Positions 7,655-16,414 of a stretch of DNA of 35,241 bases are shown in pieces. Location: the NCBI RefSeq assembly GCF_000717185.1, contig NZ_JNYE01000079.1, forward strand, positions 1 through 35,241. Reading direction: 5' to 3'. Within the stretch, counting starts at the first letter, position 1, and every line of letters starts with the position of its first letter. The notes below the pieces were generated by a model. The model had not been told where the DNA came from. It searched no databases and saw only the letters and a program-made list of their open reading frames with translations. Source of the stretch: Kitasatospora phosalacinea. GTDB lineage: Bacteria > Actinomycetota > Actinomycetes > Streptomycetales > Streptomycetaceae. The position numbers and the translations under genes were made by a program.

Positions 7655-10040
7655 GGCATGCGCCCGCACGGGCTGCACCGGGGAGATCGACGCCGACGGC
7701 TACTGCGACGCGTGCGGGCTCACCCCCGAACGCGGCCCGGCCGCACCCGCGGCACCGACCGCCGCACCGGCCGCACCGGCCGCAGCGGCACCCGGCAGCC
7801 CGTGCGGGCGCGGCGACTGCGACGGCGCCATCGACCCCGACGGCTACTGCGACGCGTGCGGCCTCGCCGCGCCCGCCTCCGCCTCCGTCCCCGCCCCCGT
7901 CCCGCTGCCCGCCCCGCGCACCTCCTCGGCCGCCTCCCGGTCGAGCCGTTCCCGGTCCCGTTCGCGTTCCGGCGGTTCGGTGTCGGTGCGCAGCTCGCGG
8001 GGCAGCACGGGCAGCGCCAAGCGCGGCAACCTGGGCGCGGGCCTGGTGGCGATCGCCCCGGTGCCGACCGCGGACCCGGCGCGGGCGGTGCTGGAGAACC
8101 CGGAGGTGCCGGAGCGCAAGCGGTTCTGCTCGCGCTGCGACCAGCCGGTGGGCCGCGAGAAGGACGGCCGCCCGGGCCGCCCGGAGGGGTTCTGCACCAA
8201 GTGCGGCAGCCCGTACTCGTTCAGCCCGAAGCTGGTGCGCGGCGACCTGGTCGGCGGCCAGTACGAGGTGATGGGCTGCCTGGCGCACGGCGGCCTGGGC
8301 TGGATCTACCTGGCGGTGGACCGCCGGGTGAACGACCGGTGGGTGGTGCTCAAGGGCCTGCTCGACACCGGGGACGAGGACGCGCTGGCGGTGGCGATCG
8401 CCGAGCGGCGGTTCCTGGCCGAGGTCGACCACCCGAACATCGTCCGGATCATCAACTTCGTCGAGCACCCGGACGCCCGGACCGGCGTCGCCGACGGCTA
8501 CATCGTGATGGAGTACGTCGGCGGCAAGTCGCTGAAGGACATCGCCGACGAGCGCCGCGCCCCGGACGGGCAGCGCGAGCCGCTGCCCGTCGAGCAGGCG
8601 CTGGCGTACGCGCTGGCGGCGCTGCCCGCGCTGGGCTACCTGCACGCCCGCGGGCTGGTGTACTGCGACTTCAAGCTGGACAACGTGATCCAGTCGGACG
8701 ACATGCTCAAGATCATCGACATGGGCGCGGTCCGGCGGCACGACGACGACGGCCCGATCTACGGCACCGTCGGCTACCAGGCCCCGGAGATCGCCACCGC
8801 CGGCCCCTCCCCCGCCTCCGACCTGTACACGGTGGCCCGCGCGCTGGCCGTGCTGACCTTCGACTTCCGCGGCTACACCGACCGCTGGCGGCACGAGCTC
8901 CCGGGCCCGGACGAGGTCGGGGTGTTCGCCCGGTACGAGTCCTTCCACCGGCTGCTGGTGCGCGCCACCGACCCGGACCCGGCCCGCCGGTTCGGCTCCG
9001 CCGAGGAGATGGCCGCGCAGCTGACCGGCGTGCTGCGCGAGGTGCTGAGCCTGCAGGACGGGCGGGCCCGGCCCGCGTCCTCCGCCCTGTTCGGGCCGGA
9101 ACTGCGGGTCGTCGACACCGAGTTGGCCGAACGGGCACCGGACGCCCGGGCCGCCGCGCTGGCCCTGCCCGCCCCGCTGGCCGACCCGGCCGACCCGCAC
9201 GCGGGCCTGCTCGCCACCCTGCCCACCGGCTCCCCCGCCGAGGCGCTGGCCGCGCTCCGGACGGCCGGCGCCGACTCGCCGGAGCTGCGGCTGCGGACGC
9301 TGCGCACCCACCTGGAACTCGGCGACACCGCGGCCGCCGCCGACGCGCTGGCCGCGCTGGAGGCCGAACAGCCCGACGACTGGCGGGTGGTGTGGCACCG
9401 CGGGTTGCTCGCGCTCGCCACCGGCCGGACCCGGAACGCCCGGGACGCCTTCGAGGCGCTGTACGACGCGTTCCCCGGCGAGAGCGCGCCCAAGCTGGCG
9501 CTCGCGGTCTGCGCCGAACTGGTCGGCGACACCGCGGCCGCCGCCCGGTACTACGCCCAGGTCAACCTGGTCGACCGGTCCTTCGTCGGGGCCGCGTTCG
9601 GCCTGGCCCGGGTCCGGCTCGCGGGCGGCGACCGGGACGGCGCGGTCGCCGCGCTGGAGGCCGTCCCGGAGAGCTCCGCGCACTGGACCGCCGCCCGAAT
9701 AGGCACGGTCCGCGCCCGGCTGCGCGGCCGGGCCGCCACCGAGCCGCTGGCCGCCGAACTCGCCGACAGCTCCGAGCGGCTGGCGGCACTGACCCTGGAC
9801 GCCCGGCGGCGCGAGGAACTGGCCGTCGAGGTGCTGGACTCGGCGCTGAACTGGGTCCTGGCGGGGGCCGCCGGGAAGCCCGCCACGCTGACCGTGCTGG
9901 GACATCCCGCGGCGGAACGGGAACTGAGGCTCGCCCTGGAACACTCCTACCGAATGTTGGCCCGGTTGTCCGACCGGGCCGAGACGAGGATCGAGTGGGT
10001 GGAACGGGCCAACCGGGCCCGCCCCAGGACATGGGTGTGA
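7647..10040 (+). CDS. pknG: PknG-like serine/threonine kinase with zinc ribbons and TPR tail
   Basis: A 797-residue soluble kinase. Two N-terminal knuckles of the form C-x4-C...DGYCDACG lie at residues 5-24 and 53-72. A rubredoxin-like pair CSRC (161/164) and CTKC (183/186) precedes the kinase domain. The Gly loop is HGGLGW (214-219), the ATP Lys is 236, the catalytic loop is YCDFKLDN (Asp 341, no HRD Arg), and DFG is replaced by DMG (Asp 358), all typical of PknG. Helical TPR-like repeats fill about 510-797. Mycobacterial and corynebacterial PknG phosphorylate GarA/OdhI to control 2-oxoglutarate use. Here the extra N-terminal knuckles and linked PP2C/FHA genes differ. Substrates are unknown. 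It overlaps the upstream gene by 8 bp and the phosphatase by 4 bp. Confidence 0.93.
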   Translation: MAEACARTGCTGEIDADGYCDACGLTPERGPAAPAAPTAAPAAPAAAAPGSPCGRGDCDGAIDPDGYCDACGLAAPASASVPAPVPLPAPRTSSAASRSSRSRSRSRSGGSVSVRSSRGSTGSAKRGNLGAGLVAIAPVPTADPARAVLENPEVPERKRFCSRCDQPVGREKDGRPGRPEGFCTKCGSPYSFSPKLVRGDLVGGQYEVMGCLAHGGLGWIYLAVDRRVNDRWVVLKGLLDTGDEDALAVAIAERRFLAEVDHPNIVRIINFVEHPDARTGVADGYIVMEYVGGKSLKDIADERRAPDGQREPLPVEQALAYALAALPALGYLHARGLVYCDFKLDNVIQSDDMLKIIDMGAVRRHDDDGPIYGTVGYQAPEIATAGPSPASDLYTVARALAVLTFDFRGYTDRWRHELPGPDEVGVFARYESFHRLLVRATDPDPARRFGSAEEMAAQLTGVLREVLSLQDGRARPASSALFGPELRVVDTELAERAPDARAAALALPAPLADPADPHAGLLATLPTGSPAEALAALRTAGADSPELRLRTLRTHLELGDTAAAADALAALEAEQPDDWRVVWHRGLLALATGRTRNARDAFEALYDAFPGESAPKLALAVCAELVGDTAAAARYYAQVNLVDRSFVGAAFGLARVRLAGGDRDGAVAALEAVPESSAHWTAARIGTVRARLRGRAATEPLAAELADSSERLAALTLDARRREELAVEVLDSALNWVLAGAAGKPATLTVLGHPAAERELRLALEHSYRMLARLSDRAETRIEWVERANRARPRTWV

Positions 10041-11254
10041 GCATGCCGCAGCAGACCGAGTGCCCGAACTGTGCCGAACCGCTGGGCTCGCAGGACGCGT
10101 TCTGCGGGGCCTGCGGCACCTCCCTGACCGGACCGCCGACCCTGCGCGACCTGCCCGTCGTGCCCAGCTGCCCGCACTGCGGCTCCGCCGAGCTCGCGGA
10201 CGGCTGGTGCCAGCAGTGCGGGCAGGCCCAGCCGCGCGAGCGCGACCACCAGGAGCTGGAGCTGACCGGCGTCGCGGCGGTCTCCGACCGCGGCCTGCGG
10301 CACCACCGCAACGAGGACGCGTTCACCGTCGCCACCGCCGAGGGCCCCGGCGGCACGCCCGCGGTGCTCGCCGTGGTCTGCGACGGCGTCTCCTCCTCCT
10401 CCCGCCCCGACGAGGCCTCCGCCACCGCCGTCACCGCCGCCGCCGACTCGCTGGTCGCCGCGCTGGCGGCCGGCCGCGAGCCCGGCCAGGCGATGCGCGA
10501 GGCGATCGGCGCCGCCAACCGGGCCGTCACCGCGCTCGCCCACGACGGCACCGCCCCCGACGGCCGCCACCACAACGCCCCCGCCTGCACCTACGTCAGC
10601 GCGGTCAGCTCCGGCGGCCTGGTCACCATCGGCTGGGTCGGCGACACCCGCGCCTACTGGATCCCGGACGACCGCGAGGCCGCCGAGCCGTACCGGCTCA
10701 CCGAGGACGACTCCTGGGCGGCCCGGATGGTCGCCGCCAAGCTGATGGCCGAGGCCGAGGCGTACGCGGACCCGCGCGCCCACGCCATCACCGGCTGGCT
10801 CGGCGCCGACGCCGAGGACCTCGACCCGCACACCGTCAGCTTCACCCCGCACGTCCCCGGCGTGCTGCTGATCTGCACCGACGGGCTGTGGAACTACGCC
10901 GAGGCCGCCACCGACCTGGCGTTCTTCGTCCGCGCCGACGCCCGCACCGAACCGCTGTCCACCGCACAGGAGTTGGTGCGGTTCGCGGTCGAGCGCGGCG
11001 GGCACGACAACATCACCGTCGCGGTCCTGCCGATCGACCCGCCGACCGCGCCGACCGCGCACGACACCACCCTGCTCGACGTGCCGCTGCCGCGCGCCGC
11101 CGACCCGGACGCCACCGTGCCGCTGCGCCCGGCCGCCCCGCCCGTCGCGGTGCCCCCGCCGCCCGCCGCGCCGCCGGCCCCGGCCGCACCCCCGGCCCCG
11201 GCCGCGCCGCCCGTCGCGGTGCCGACCGCCGTCGCCGCGCCCGTCGAGGACTGA
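10037..11254 (+). CDS. PP2C-family protein phosphatase with two zinc ribbons
   Basis: A 405-residue metal-dependent phosphatase. Two zinc ribbons come first: C9/C12/C23/C26 and C45/C48/C58/C61. The PP2C domain spans about 75-330. Metal-binding acids are seen in RNEDA (Asp 94), VVCDGVS (Asp 116), CTDGLW (Asp 282) and GGHDNITV (Asp 324), with GWVGDTRAY between them. The tail (about 335-405) is Pro/Ala-rich and has Thr motifs (HDTTLLDV, DATVPLR) that could be phospho-sites for the FHA protein. The GTG at 10037 overlaps the kinase stop as GTGA with AGGA seven bases upstream; ATG at 10043 is the alternative. It presumably reverses phosphorylation by the adjacent kinase (inference from coupling). 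Confidence 0.92.
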   Translation: MSMPQQTECPNCAEPLGSQDAFCGACGTSLTGPPTLRDLPVVPSCPHCGSAELADGWCQQCGQAQPRERDHQELELTGVAAVSDRGLRHHRNEDAFTVATAEGPGGTPAVLAVVCDGVSSSSRPDEASATAVTAAADSLVAALAAGREPGQAMREAIGAANRAVTALAHDGTAPDGRHHNAPACTYVSAVSSGGLVTIGWVGDTRAYWIPDDREAAEPYRLTEDDSWAARMVAAKLMAEAEAYADPRAHAITGWLGADAEDLDPHTVSFTPHVPGVLLICTDGLWNYAEAATDLAFFVRADARTEPLSTAQELVRFAVERGGHDNITVAVLPIDPPTAPTAHDTTLLDVPLPRAADPDATVPLRPAAPPVAVPPPPAAPPAPAAPPAPAAPPVAVPTAVAAPVED

Positions 11255-11270
11255 TCCACCCGCCGCCCTC

Positions 11271-11300
11271 GCCACCGCCACCGCCACCGCCACCGCCACC
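11271..11300 (+). repeat. GCCACC hexamer microsatellite
   Basis: Five perfect GCCACC units lie between the phosphatase stop and the vWA ribosome site (AGGAG). No gene is present in this 70-bp gap. The repeat could vary in copy number by slippage. Confidence 0.85.
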
Positions 11301-11324
11301 GATCCTCCGACAGGAGCTCTCCGC

Positions 11325-12653
11325 ATGGCCTCGTTGTCCAAGCCCGACGCGCCCAGGTTCGACGTCGACGTCTTCCAGAACGAGTACCTCGCCCAGGGAT
11401 CCCAGGAGGTCAACGCCATCGTCACGGTCACCGCGACCGGCGGCGGCACTTCCGGCGGGCGGCCGATCGGCGCCGCCGGGGCGGACGCCGCGGTGGTCCT
11501 GGTGATCGACTGCTCGGGCTCGATGGAGTACCCGGCCACCAAGATGCGGGACGCCCGCGGGGCCACCGCCGCTGCCGTCGACGAGCTGCGCGACGGCGTC
11601 GCCTTCGCCGTGGTGGCCGGCACCCACCAGGCGGTGGACGTCTTCCCGGGCAACGGCCGCCTCGCGGTCGCCGACCGTTCCACCCGCGAGCAGGCCAAGC
11701 TCGCGCTGCGCCGCCTCGACCCGTCCGGCGGAACGGCCATCGGCACCTGGATAGCCAGGGCGCAGCAGCTGTTCGCCTCCCGCCCCGAGGCGTCGATCCG
11801 GCACGCCGTCCTGCTCACCGACGGCCGCAACGAGCACGAGAAGCCCGCCGACCTGCAGCGCGCCCTGGACGCCGCCACCGGGTGCTTCACCGCCGACTGC
11901 CGCGGCGTCGGCACCGACTGGGAGGTCGCCGAGCTGCGGAAGGTCTCCTCCGCGCTGCTGGGCACCGTCGACATCGTCGCCGAGTCCTCCGGCCTGGCCG
12001 AGGACTTCCGGGCCATGATGACCGCCGCGATGGGCAAGCAGGTCGCCGACGTCGCGCTGCGGGTGTGGACGCCGGTGGGCGCCCGGGTGAAGTTCGTCAA
12101 GCAGGCCGCCCCGGCCGTCGAGGACCTGACCGGGCGCCGCACCGACACCGGTCCCCGCGCCGGGGACTACCCGACCGGGTCCTGGGGCGACGAGTCCCGC
12201 GACTACCACGTGTGCGTGGAGGTCCCGGCGGCGGCGGTCGGCAGCGAGATGCTGGCGGCCCGGATCAGCCTGGTCCTGCCGCACCCCGACGGCACCGCCG
12301 AGGTGCTCGGCCAGGGCCTGGTGCGCGCCGTGTGGACAGACGACCTGGCCTCCTCGACCCGGATCAACCCGCAGGTCGCCCACTACACCGGGCAGGCCGA
12401 GCTGGCCGATTCGATCCGCGTCGGCCTGGAGGCCCACCGGGCGGGCGACTTGGAGCTCGCGGGCGCCAAACTGGGCGCCGCGGTCAGACTGGCGTACACC
12501 AGCGGCAACGAGGGCACCCTCAAGCTGCTGCGGAAGGTGGTGGACGTGGTCGACGAACGGGAGGGTACCGTTCGGTTCCGTAAGAACGTGAGCGAGGCCG
12601 ACTCGATGACGCTCGAGACCCGGTCGACCAAGACCGTGCGCGTGAAGAAGTGA
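11325..12653 (+). CDS. vWA-domain protein (TerY-like)
   Basis: A 442-residue cytoplasmic protein with a von Willebrand A domain at about 55-245. The MIDAS metal site is complete: D62-x-S64-x-S66 (DCSGS), Thr 137 in GGTAIG and Asp 166 in LTDGRN. A beta-rich module follows (about 245-350), then a helical region and a basic Thr-rich C-terminus (TLETRSTKTVRVKK). vWA proteins use the bound metal to hold partner proteins. A vWA-PP2C-kinase triad (TerY-P) is known from Ter stress systems, and this gene is next to both other members, although no ter gene is in the window. An AGGAG ribosome site precedes the ATG. It may scaffold the kinase/phosphatase complex (inference). Confidence 0.9.
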   Translation: MASLSKPDAPRFDVDVFQNEYLAQGSQEVNAIVTVTATGGGTSGGRPIGAAGADAAVVLVIDCSGSMEYPATKMRDARGATAAAVDELRDGVAFAVVAGTHQAVDVFPGNGRLAVADRSTREQAKLALRRLDPSGGTAIGTWIARAQQLFASRPEASIRHAVLLTDGRNEHEKPADLQRALDAATGCFTADCRGVGTDWEVAELRKVSSALLGTVDIVAESSGLAEDFRAMMTAAMGKQVADVALRVWTPVGARVKFVKQAAPAVEDLTGRRTDTGPRAGDYPTGSWGDESRDYHVCVEVPAAAVGSEMLAARISLVLPHPDGTAEVLGQGLVRAVWTDDLASSTRINPQVAHYTGQAELADSIRVGLEAHRAGDLELAGAKLGAAVRLAYTSGNEGTLKLLRKVVDVVDEREGTVRFRKNVSEADSMTLETRSTKTVRVKK

Positions 12654-12696
12654 GCCGGACACCCGCCGGACCCGAACCTGCTGGAGTGGGGACCTG

Positions 12697-14169
12697 ATGC
12701 CGATCTGCCCTAGGGGACACGAGTCACAGGCCGAGGACTGGTGCGACTACTGCGGCTTCCCGATGACGCCGCCGCCCGGCCTGGCGATCCCCGGCTTCCC
12801 GAACGGCCCGGCCCAGCCCGGCGCCCAGGGCCACCCGGGCGCCCAGGCGCACCCCGGCGGCCCCGCCGCGCCGCCGCCGGGCCAGCCCGGACCGCCCCCG
12901 TACACCTCCTCCGGCTACCCGCCGGTGGGACCGGGCCCGGGCAGCACCCCGCCGTCCGGCACCCCCGCGGGCGGGGGCGGCTACTTCGAGCCGCGCCGCA
13001 CCCAGACCCCGCCCGCCAGCACGCCCACCGGGCCCGCCGCGGGCGCGCCCGGCGTCCCCGGCCCGTACGGCGCCCCGCCGCCGCCCCCGCCCACCACCGG
13101 CCTGGTGAACTGCCCGATCTGCCGCAGCCCGCAGACCGGCCGGTACTGCGAGGAGTGCGGCTACGACTACAACCTGGCCACCGCGGCCCGCCCGCCGGGC
13201 GCCGCGCCCGGTCCGCTCGGCCACCAGCCGCCGCCCGCCCCGCCGCAGGGCTACGGCTTCCCGCCGCCCGCCGCCGCGCCCCCGGCCGCCCCGCCCGCGT
13301 TCGACCCCCCGGCCCCGCCGCCGTACGAGCAGCGCCCGCCGCAGCCGCAGCCGCCGTACGAGCAGCAGCGCGCCCCGTACGAGCAGCCCCAGCAGCACGC
13401 CCCGCAGCCGCACGCCCAGCAGCAGCACGCCCCGCAGCCGCACGCCCAGCAGTCCCCGTACGAGCAGCGGCCCCCGCAGCAGCAGCCGCAGCCGCAGCCG
13501 CAGCCGCCGTACGAGCAGCGGCCCGGCTTCCCGGCCGCGCAGGCCGCCGGGGCGGCGCCCGCGGCCCCGGCGCCGTCCTTCGAGAAGCCCCCGGCGGCGG
13601 GTTTCCCGGACATCGACTACGAGCGCACCGGCCCGGTCTACCCCGAGCCGTCCGCTCCCGCGCCGGGCCACCAGCCGCAGGCGCAGCCGGGGGGCGACTC
13701 CGGCACGTCGTTCCGGCTCACCCCGCCCGGGCAGCAGCCCGGCGGTGCGCCGCAGCAGCGCGCCACCTGGTACGCCGTGGTGGCGCCCGACCACGAGTAC
13801 TTCACCGACATGATGACCCGCAGCGGCCCGGAGGCCGCCGGCCTGTACTTCCCGCAGTACACCTCGGAGCGGCGGGTCCCGCTGACCGGCCGCGGCCAGC
13901 TGCGGATCGGCCGGCGCAGCCAGCAGCGCGGCACCGTGCCGGAGATCGACCTGTCGGTCTCCCCGGAGGACCCGGGCGCCTCGCACCACCACGCCCTGCT
14001 GGCCGAACAGCCGGACGGCAGCTGGGTGGTGGTCGACCAGGACTCCACCAACGGCACCACCATGAACGGCAGCCCGGACACCCTGCCGCCGCACACCGCG
14101 ATCCCGCTGAACGACGGCGACCGGATCCACGTCGGCGCCTGGACCACCATCACGGTGCACCTGGCCTGA
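12697..14169 (+). CDS. zinc-ribbon and FHA-domain protein with Pro/Gln-rich linker
   Basis: A 490-residue protein. Residues 4-20 hold C4/H8/C16/C19 and residues 139-154 hold C139/C142/C151/C154, both zinc-binding. A long linker (about 155-350) is rich in Pro and Gln, with repeated PYEQ and HAPQPHAQQ units. The C-terminal FHA domain carries the phosphothreonine-binding signature RIGRR (403-407), SHHHA (429-433) and DSTNGT (449-454, Asn 452). FHA domains bind phospho-Thr peptides, so this is the likely reader of PknG-type phosphorylation. It is not a GarA/OdhI orthologue: those are short and lack zinc ribbons. It is the last gene of the cluster, 43 bp after the vWA gene. Confidence 0.92.
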   Translation: MPICPRGHESQAEDWCDYCGFPMTPPPGLAIPGFPNGPAQPGAQGHPGAQAHPGGPAAPPPGQPGPPPYTSSGYPPVGPGPGSTPPSGTPAGGGGYFEPRRTQTPPASTPTGPAAGAPGVPGPYGAPPPPPPTTGLVNCPICRSPQTGRYCEECGYDYNLATAARPPGAAPGPLGHQPPPAPPQGYGFPPPAAAPPAAPPAFDPPAPPPYEQRPPQPQPPYEQQRAPYEQPQQHAPQPHAQQQHAPQPHAQQSPYEQRPPQQQPQPQPQPPYEQRPGFPAAQAAGAAPAAPAPSFEKPPAAGFPDIDYERTGPVYPEPSAPAPGHQPQAQPGGDSGTSFRLTPPGQQPGGAPQQRATWYAVVAPDHEYFTDMMTRSGPEAAGLYFPQYTSERRVPLTGRGQLRIGRRSQQRGTVPEIDLSVSPEDPGASHHHALLAEQPDGSWVVVDQDSTNGTTMNGSPDTLPPHTAIPLNDGDRIHVGAWTTITVHLA

Positions 14170-14280
14170 CCGCCCGTCGGCCGACCGCCGATACCGACGC
14201 TGCGTTACCACCGGCCCGCGGCGTCGGCGCAGAACGCTCAAGATTCGCACAAAAGTACCCGTGGTCAGGACGGGAACCCC

Positions 14281-14293
14281 TACGCTTCGCCCC
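14281..14293 (+). promoter_or_regulatory. -10 box for a probably leaderless ABC transporter mRNA
   Basis: TACGCT (14281-14286) ends seven bases before the ATG at 14294, and no ribosome site precedes that ATG. This spacing suggests transcription begins at or next to the start codon. No clear -35 box is visible, so this is tentative. Confidence 0.35.
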
Positions 14294-15211
14294 ATGAGCG
14301 AAGCAATAACCGCGGACGGGATCCGGAAGCGGTACGGGGATGTCCAAGCCGTCGACGGGGTGTCACTCTCCGTCGCGACCGGTGAGTTCTACGGCCTGCT
14401 CGGACCGAACGGGGCCGGCAAGACGACCACCTTGGAGATCCTGGAGGGCATCCGGGAGGCCGACGAGGGGCGGGTCGAGCTGCTCGGCCTGTCGCCGTGG
14501 CCGCGCAACCCGAAGCTGCTGCCGCGGATCGGCGTGCAGTTCCAGGCTTCCGCGTTCTTCAACAAGCTGACCGCGCGGGAGACCATCCGCACCTTCGCCT
14601 CCTTCTACGGCATCGGCCCGCGGGCGGCCGACGCGATGCTGGAGCGGGTCGGCCTGACCGAGTCCGCGAACGTGCTGACCGACAAGATGTCCGGTGGCCA
14701 GGCCCAGCGCCTGTCCATCGCCTGTGCCCTGGTGCACGACCCGGAGCTGGTGTTCCTGGACGAGCCGACCACCGGCCTCGACCCGCAGGCCCGCCGCAAC
14801 CTGTGGGACCTGCTGCGCGACATCAACGCCGAGGGCCGCACCGTGGTCCTCACCACGCACTACCTGGACGAGGCGGAGGTGCTCTGCGACCGCGTCTCGG
14901 TGATGGACCACGGCAAGGTGCTGAAGACCGGCGCGCCCGCCGCGCTGGTCCGCGAGATCGACGACACCGTCCGGGTCCGGATCGAGTCCGGGCTGCTGAC
15001 CGTCGACCGGGCCCGCGAGCTGCTCACCGCCGCGGGCGCGGAGCACACCAACCTGGAGGACGACGGCGTCACCCTGGCGCTGTCCACCGCCGAGCCCGGC
15101 CCGGTGCTGGCCGTGCTGGCCGAGCAGAACGCGCTGCGCGGCCTGGAGGTCCGCGGCGCCACCCTGGAGGACGTCTTCCTCCAGCTGACCGGACGGGAGT
15201 ACCGGGCATGA
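14294..15211 (+). CDS. ABC transporter ATP-binding protein (DrrA-type)
   Basis: A 305-residue ATPase with Walker A GPNGAGKTT, signature MSGGQAQRLS, Walker B LVFLDEPT and switch-His LTTHYLDEAE. The C-terminal extension (about 220-305) has the form seen in DrrA-type exporters. It partners with the permease that follows, and the genes overlap as ATGA, so subunits are made together. The pair should form an ABC-2 exporter; substrate unknown (antibiotic, lipid or other hydrophobic compound in related systems). It follows the FHA gene by 124 bp and probably has its own promoter. Confidence 0.92.
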   Translation: MSEAITADGIRKRYGDVQAVDGVSLSVATGEFYGLLGPNGAGKTTTLEILEGIREADEGRVELLGLSPWPRNPKLLPRIGVQFQASAFFNKLTARETIRTFASFYGIGPRAADAMLERVGLTESANVLTDKMSGGQAQRLSIACALVHDPELVFLDEPTTGLDPQARRNLWDLLRDINAEGRTVVLTTHYLDEAEVLCDRVSVMDHGKVLKTGAPAALVREIDDTVRVRIESGLLTVDRARELLTAAGAEHTNLEDDGVTLALSTAEPGPVLAVLAEQNALRGLEVRGATLEDVFLQLTGREYRA

Positions 15212-16335
15212 CCGCCACCGAACGGCCCCCGGCCACCGCCCCGGCCCCGGCCCCCGCGGGCGAGGAGAAGGCCAACGCCTTCGTCGGCCTGTCCCGGGTG
15301 ATGCTGCTGGGCTTCCTGCGCGACAAGGGCACCCTGTTCTTCACCCTCGCGCTGCCGCTGATGTTCCTGCTGCTGTTCGGCGTCATCTCCAAGGGCGGCG
15401 GCACCTCGCACGTCAAGGTCGCCGAGGTCGGCCAGGTCAAGGTGCTGGACGACGCCCTCGCCCACGCCGAGGGCGCGCTGGACGCCCTGGAGATCACCAA
15501 GGACCTGAACGAGGCCGACGCCCTCGCCAAGGTCAAGAAGGGCGACCTGGACGGCCTGGTCATGGAGGGCCCGGACGGCACCCTGGTGCTCCGCTTCAGC
15601 CAGGCCGACCAGGTCAAGTCCTCCACCGTGCAGGGCATCGTCAACTCCCTGGTGCAGGGCGCCAACCAGGCCGCCTCGAACGCCCCCGCGAAGTACACCC
15701 TGGACTCCTCCAAGGTCGAGGACGACTCCACCAAGCCGATCCAGTACCTGACCCCGGGCCTGCTCGCCTACGCCGTCGCCATGGGCGCGGTCTACGGCGC
15801 CTCCTTCACCCTGGTCACCTGGCGCAAGAAGCGGGTGCTGCGCCGCCTGCGGCTGGCGCCCATCTCGGCGGGCACCATCGTCGGCGCCCGGGTGCTGGTC
15901 AGCGTGCTGGTCGCGCTCGCCCAGACCGGGCTGTTCCTGATCGTCGCGCAGGCCGACTACTTCGGCCTCGAACTCACCGGCAACTGGTGGCTGGTGCTGC
16001 CGCTGGTGGTCTGCGCCACCCTGGCGTTCATGTCGATCGGCCTGGTCACCGGCTCGCTGGCGAAGACCGAGGAGTCGGCGAACGGCATGAACCAGCTGAT
16101 CATCCTGCCGATGTCCTTCCTCGGCGGCGCGTTCATCCCGCTGGACTTCGCTCCGAGCTGGCTGCAGGACATCTCCCGGGCGCTCCCGCTGCGCTACCTG
16201 ATCGTCCCCGCCAAGTCGGTGCTCAGCCAGGGCGGCGGCCTCGCCGAAGCGCTGCCCGCGATGGGCATCCTGCTGGGCTTCACGGCGGTGCTGAGCGCCG
16301 TCGCCTGGCGCTTCTTCAACTGGGACGACGCGTAA
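15208..16335 (+). CDS. ABC-2 type permease
   Basis: A 375-residue membrane protein. The first helix (FFTLALPLMFLLLFGVI) lies near residue 50. An extracytoplasmic segment of about 110 residues follows, then five helices between about 180 and 368, the usual ABC-2 layout. Conserved features include the LAPISAGTIVGAR coupling region and the SFLGGAFIPL segment before the last helices. The start ATG overlaps the stop of the ATPase gene. It provides the membrane channel of the exporter; the transported compound cannot be deduced. Confidence 0.9.
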   Translation: MTATERPPATAPAPAPAGEEKANAFVGLSRVMLLGFLRDKGTLFFTLALPLMFLLLFGVISKGGGTSHVKVAEVGQVKVLDDALAHAEGALDALEITKDLNEADALAKVKKGDLDGLVMEGPDGTLVLRFSQADQVKSSTVQGIVNSLVQGANQAASNAPAKYTLDSSKVEDDSTKPIQYLTPGLLAYAVAMGAVYGASFTLVTWRKKRVLRRLRLAPISAGTIVGARVLVSVLVALAQTGLFLIVAQADYFGLELTGNWWLVLPLVVCATLAFMSIGLVTGSLAKTEESANGMNQLIILPMSFLGGAFIPLDFAPSWLQDISRALPLRYLIVPAKSVLSQGGGLAEALPAMGILLGFTAVLSAVAWRFFNWDDA

Positions 16336-16350
16336 CCGCCACCGCCCCGG

Positions 16351-16393
16351 GACGGGGGTCGTACGCCGGAAGTCCCGGTGTACGGCCCCCGTC
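16351..16393 (+). terminator. hairpin after the ABC permease
   Basis: Arms of 19 bases (16351-16369 and 16375-16393) pair at 17 of 19 positions around a 5-base loop. The stem begins 15 bases after the permease stop. It likely ends the exporter transcript before the globin gene. Confidence 0.65.
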
Positions 16394-16414
16394 GGCGTCT
16401 GCGACCATGGACGG

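Noticed and set aside
7329..9944. Very long open frame antisense to the PknG-like kinase
   Set aside because: It is Gly/Arg/Ala/Gln low complexity without domains; the plus strand encodes a complete kinase. High GC leaves antisense frames open.
3676..14169. Complete tellurite-resistance (Ter) locus
   Set aside because: The kinase/PP2C/vWA triad resembles TerY-P, but no TerD, TerC or associated genes occur in the window.
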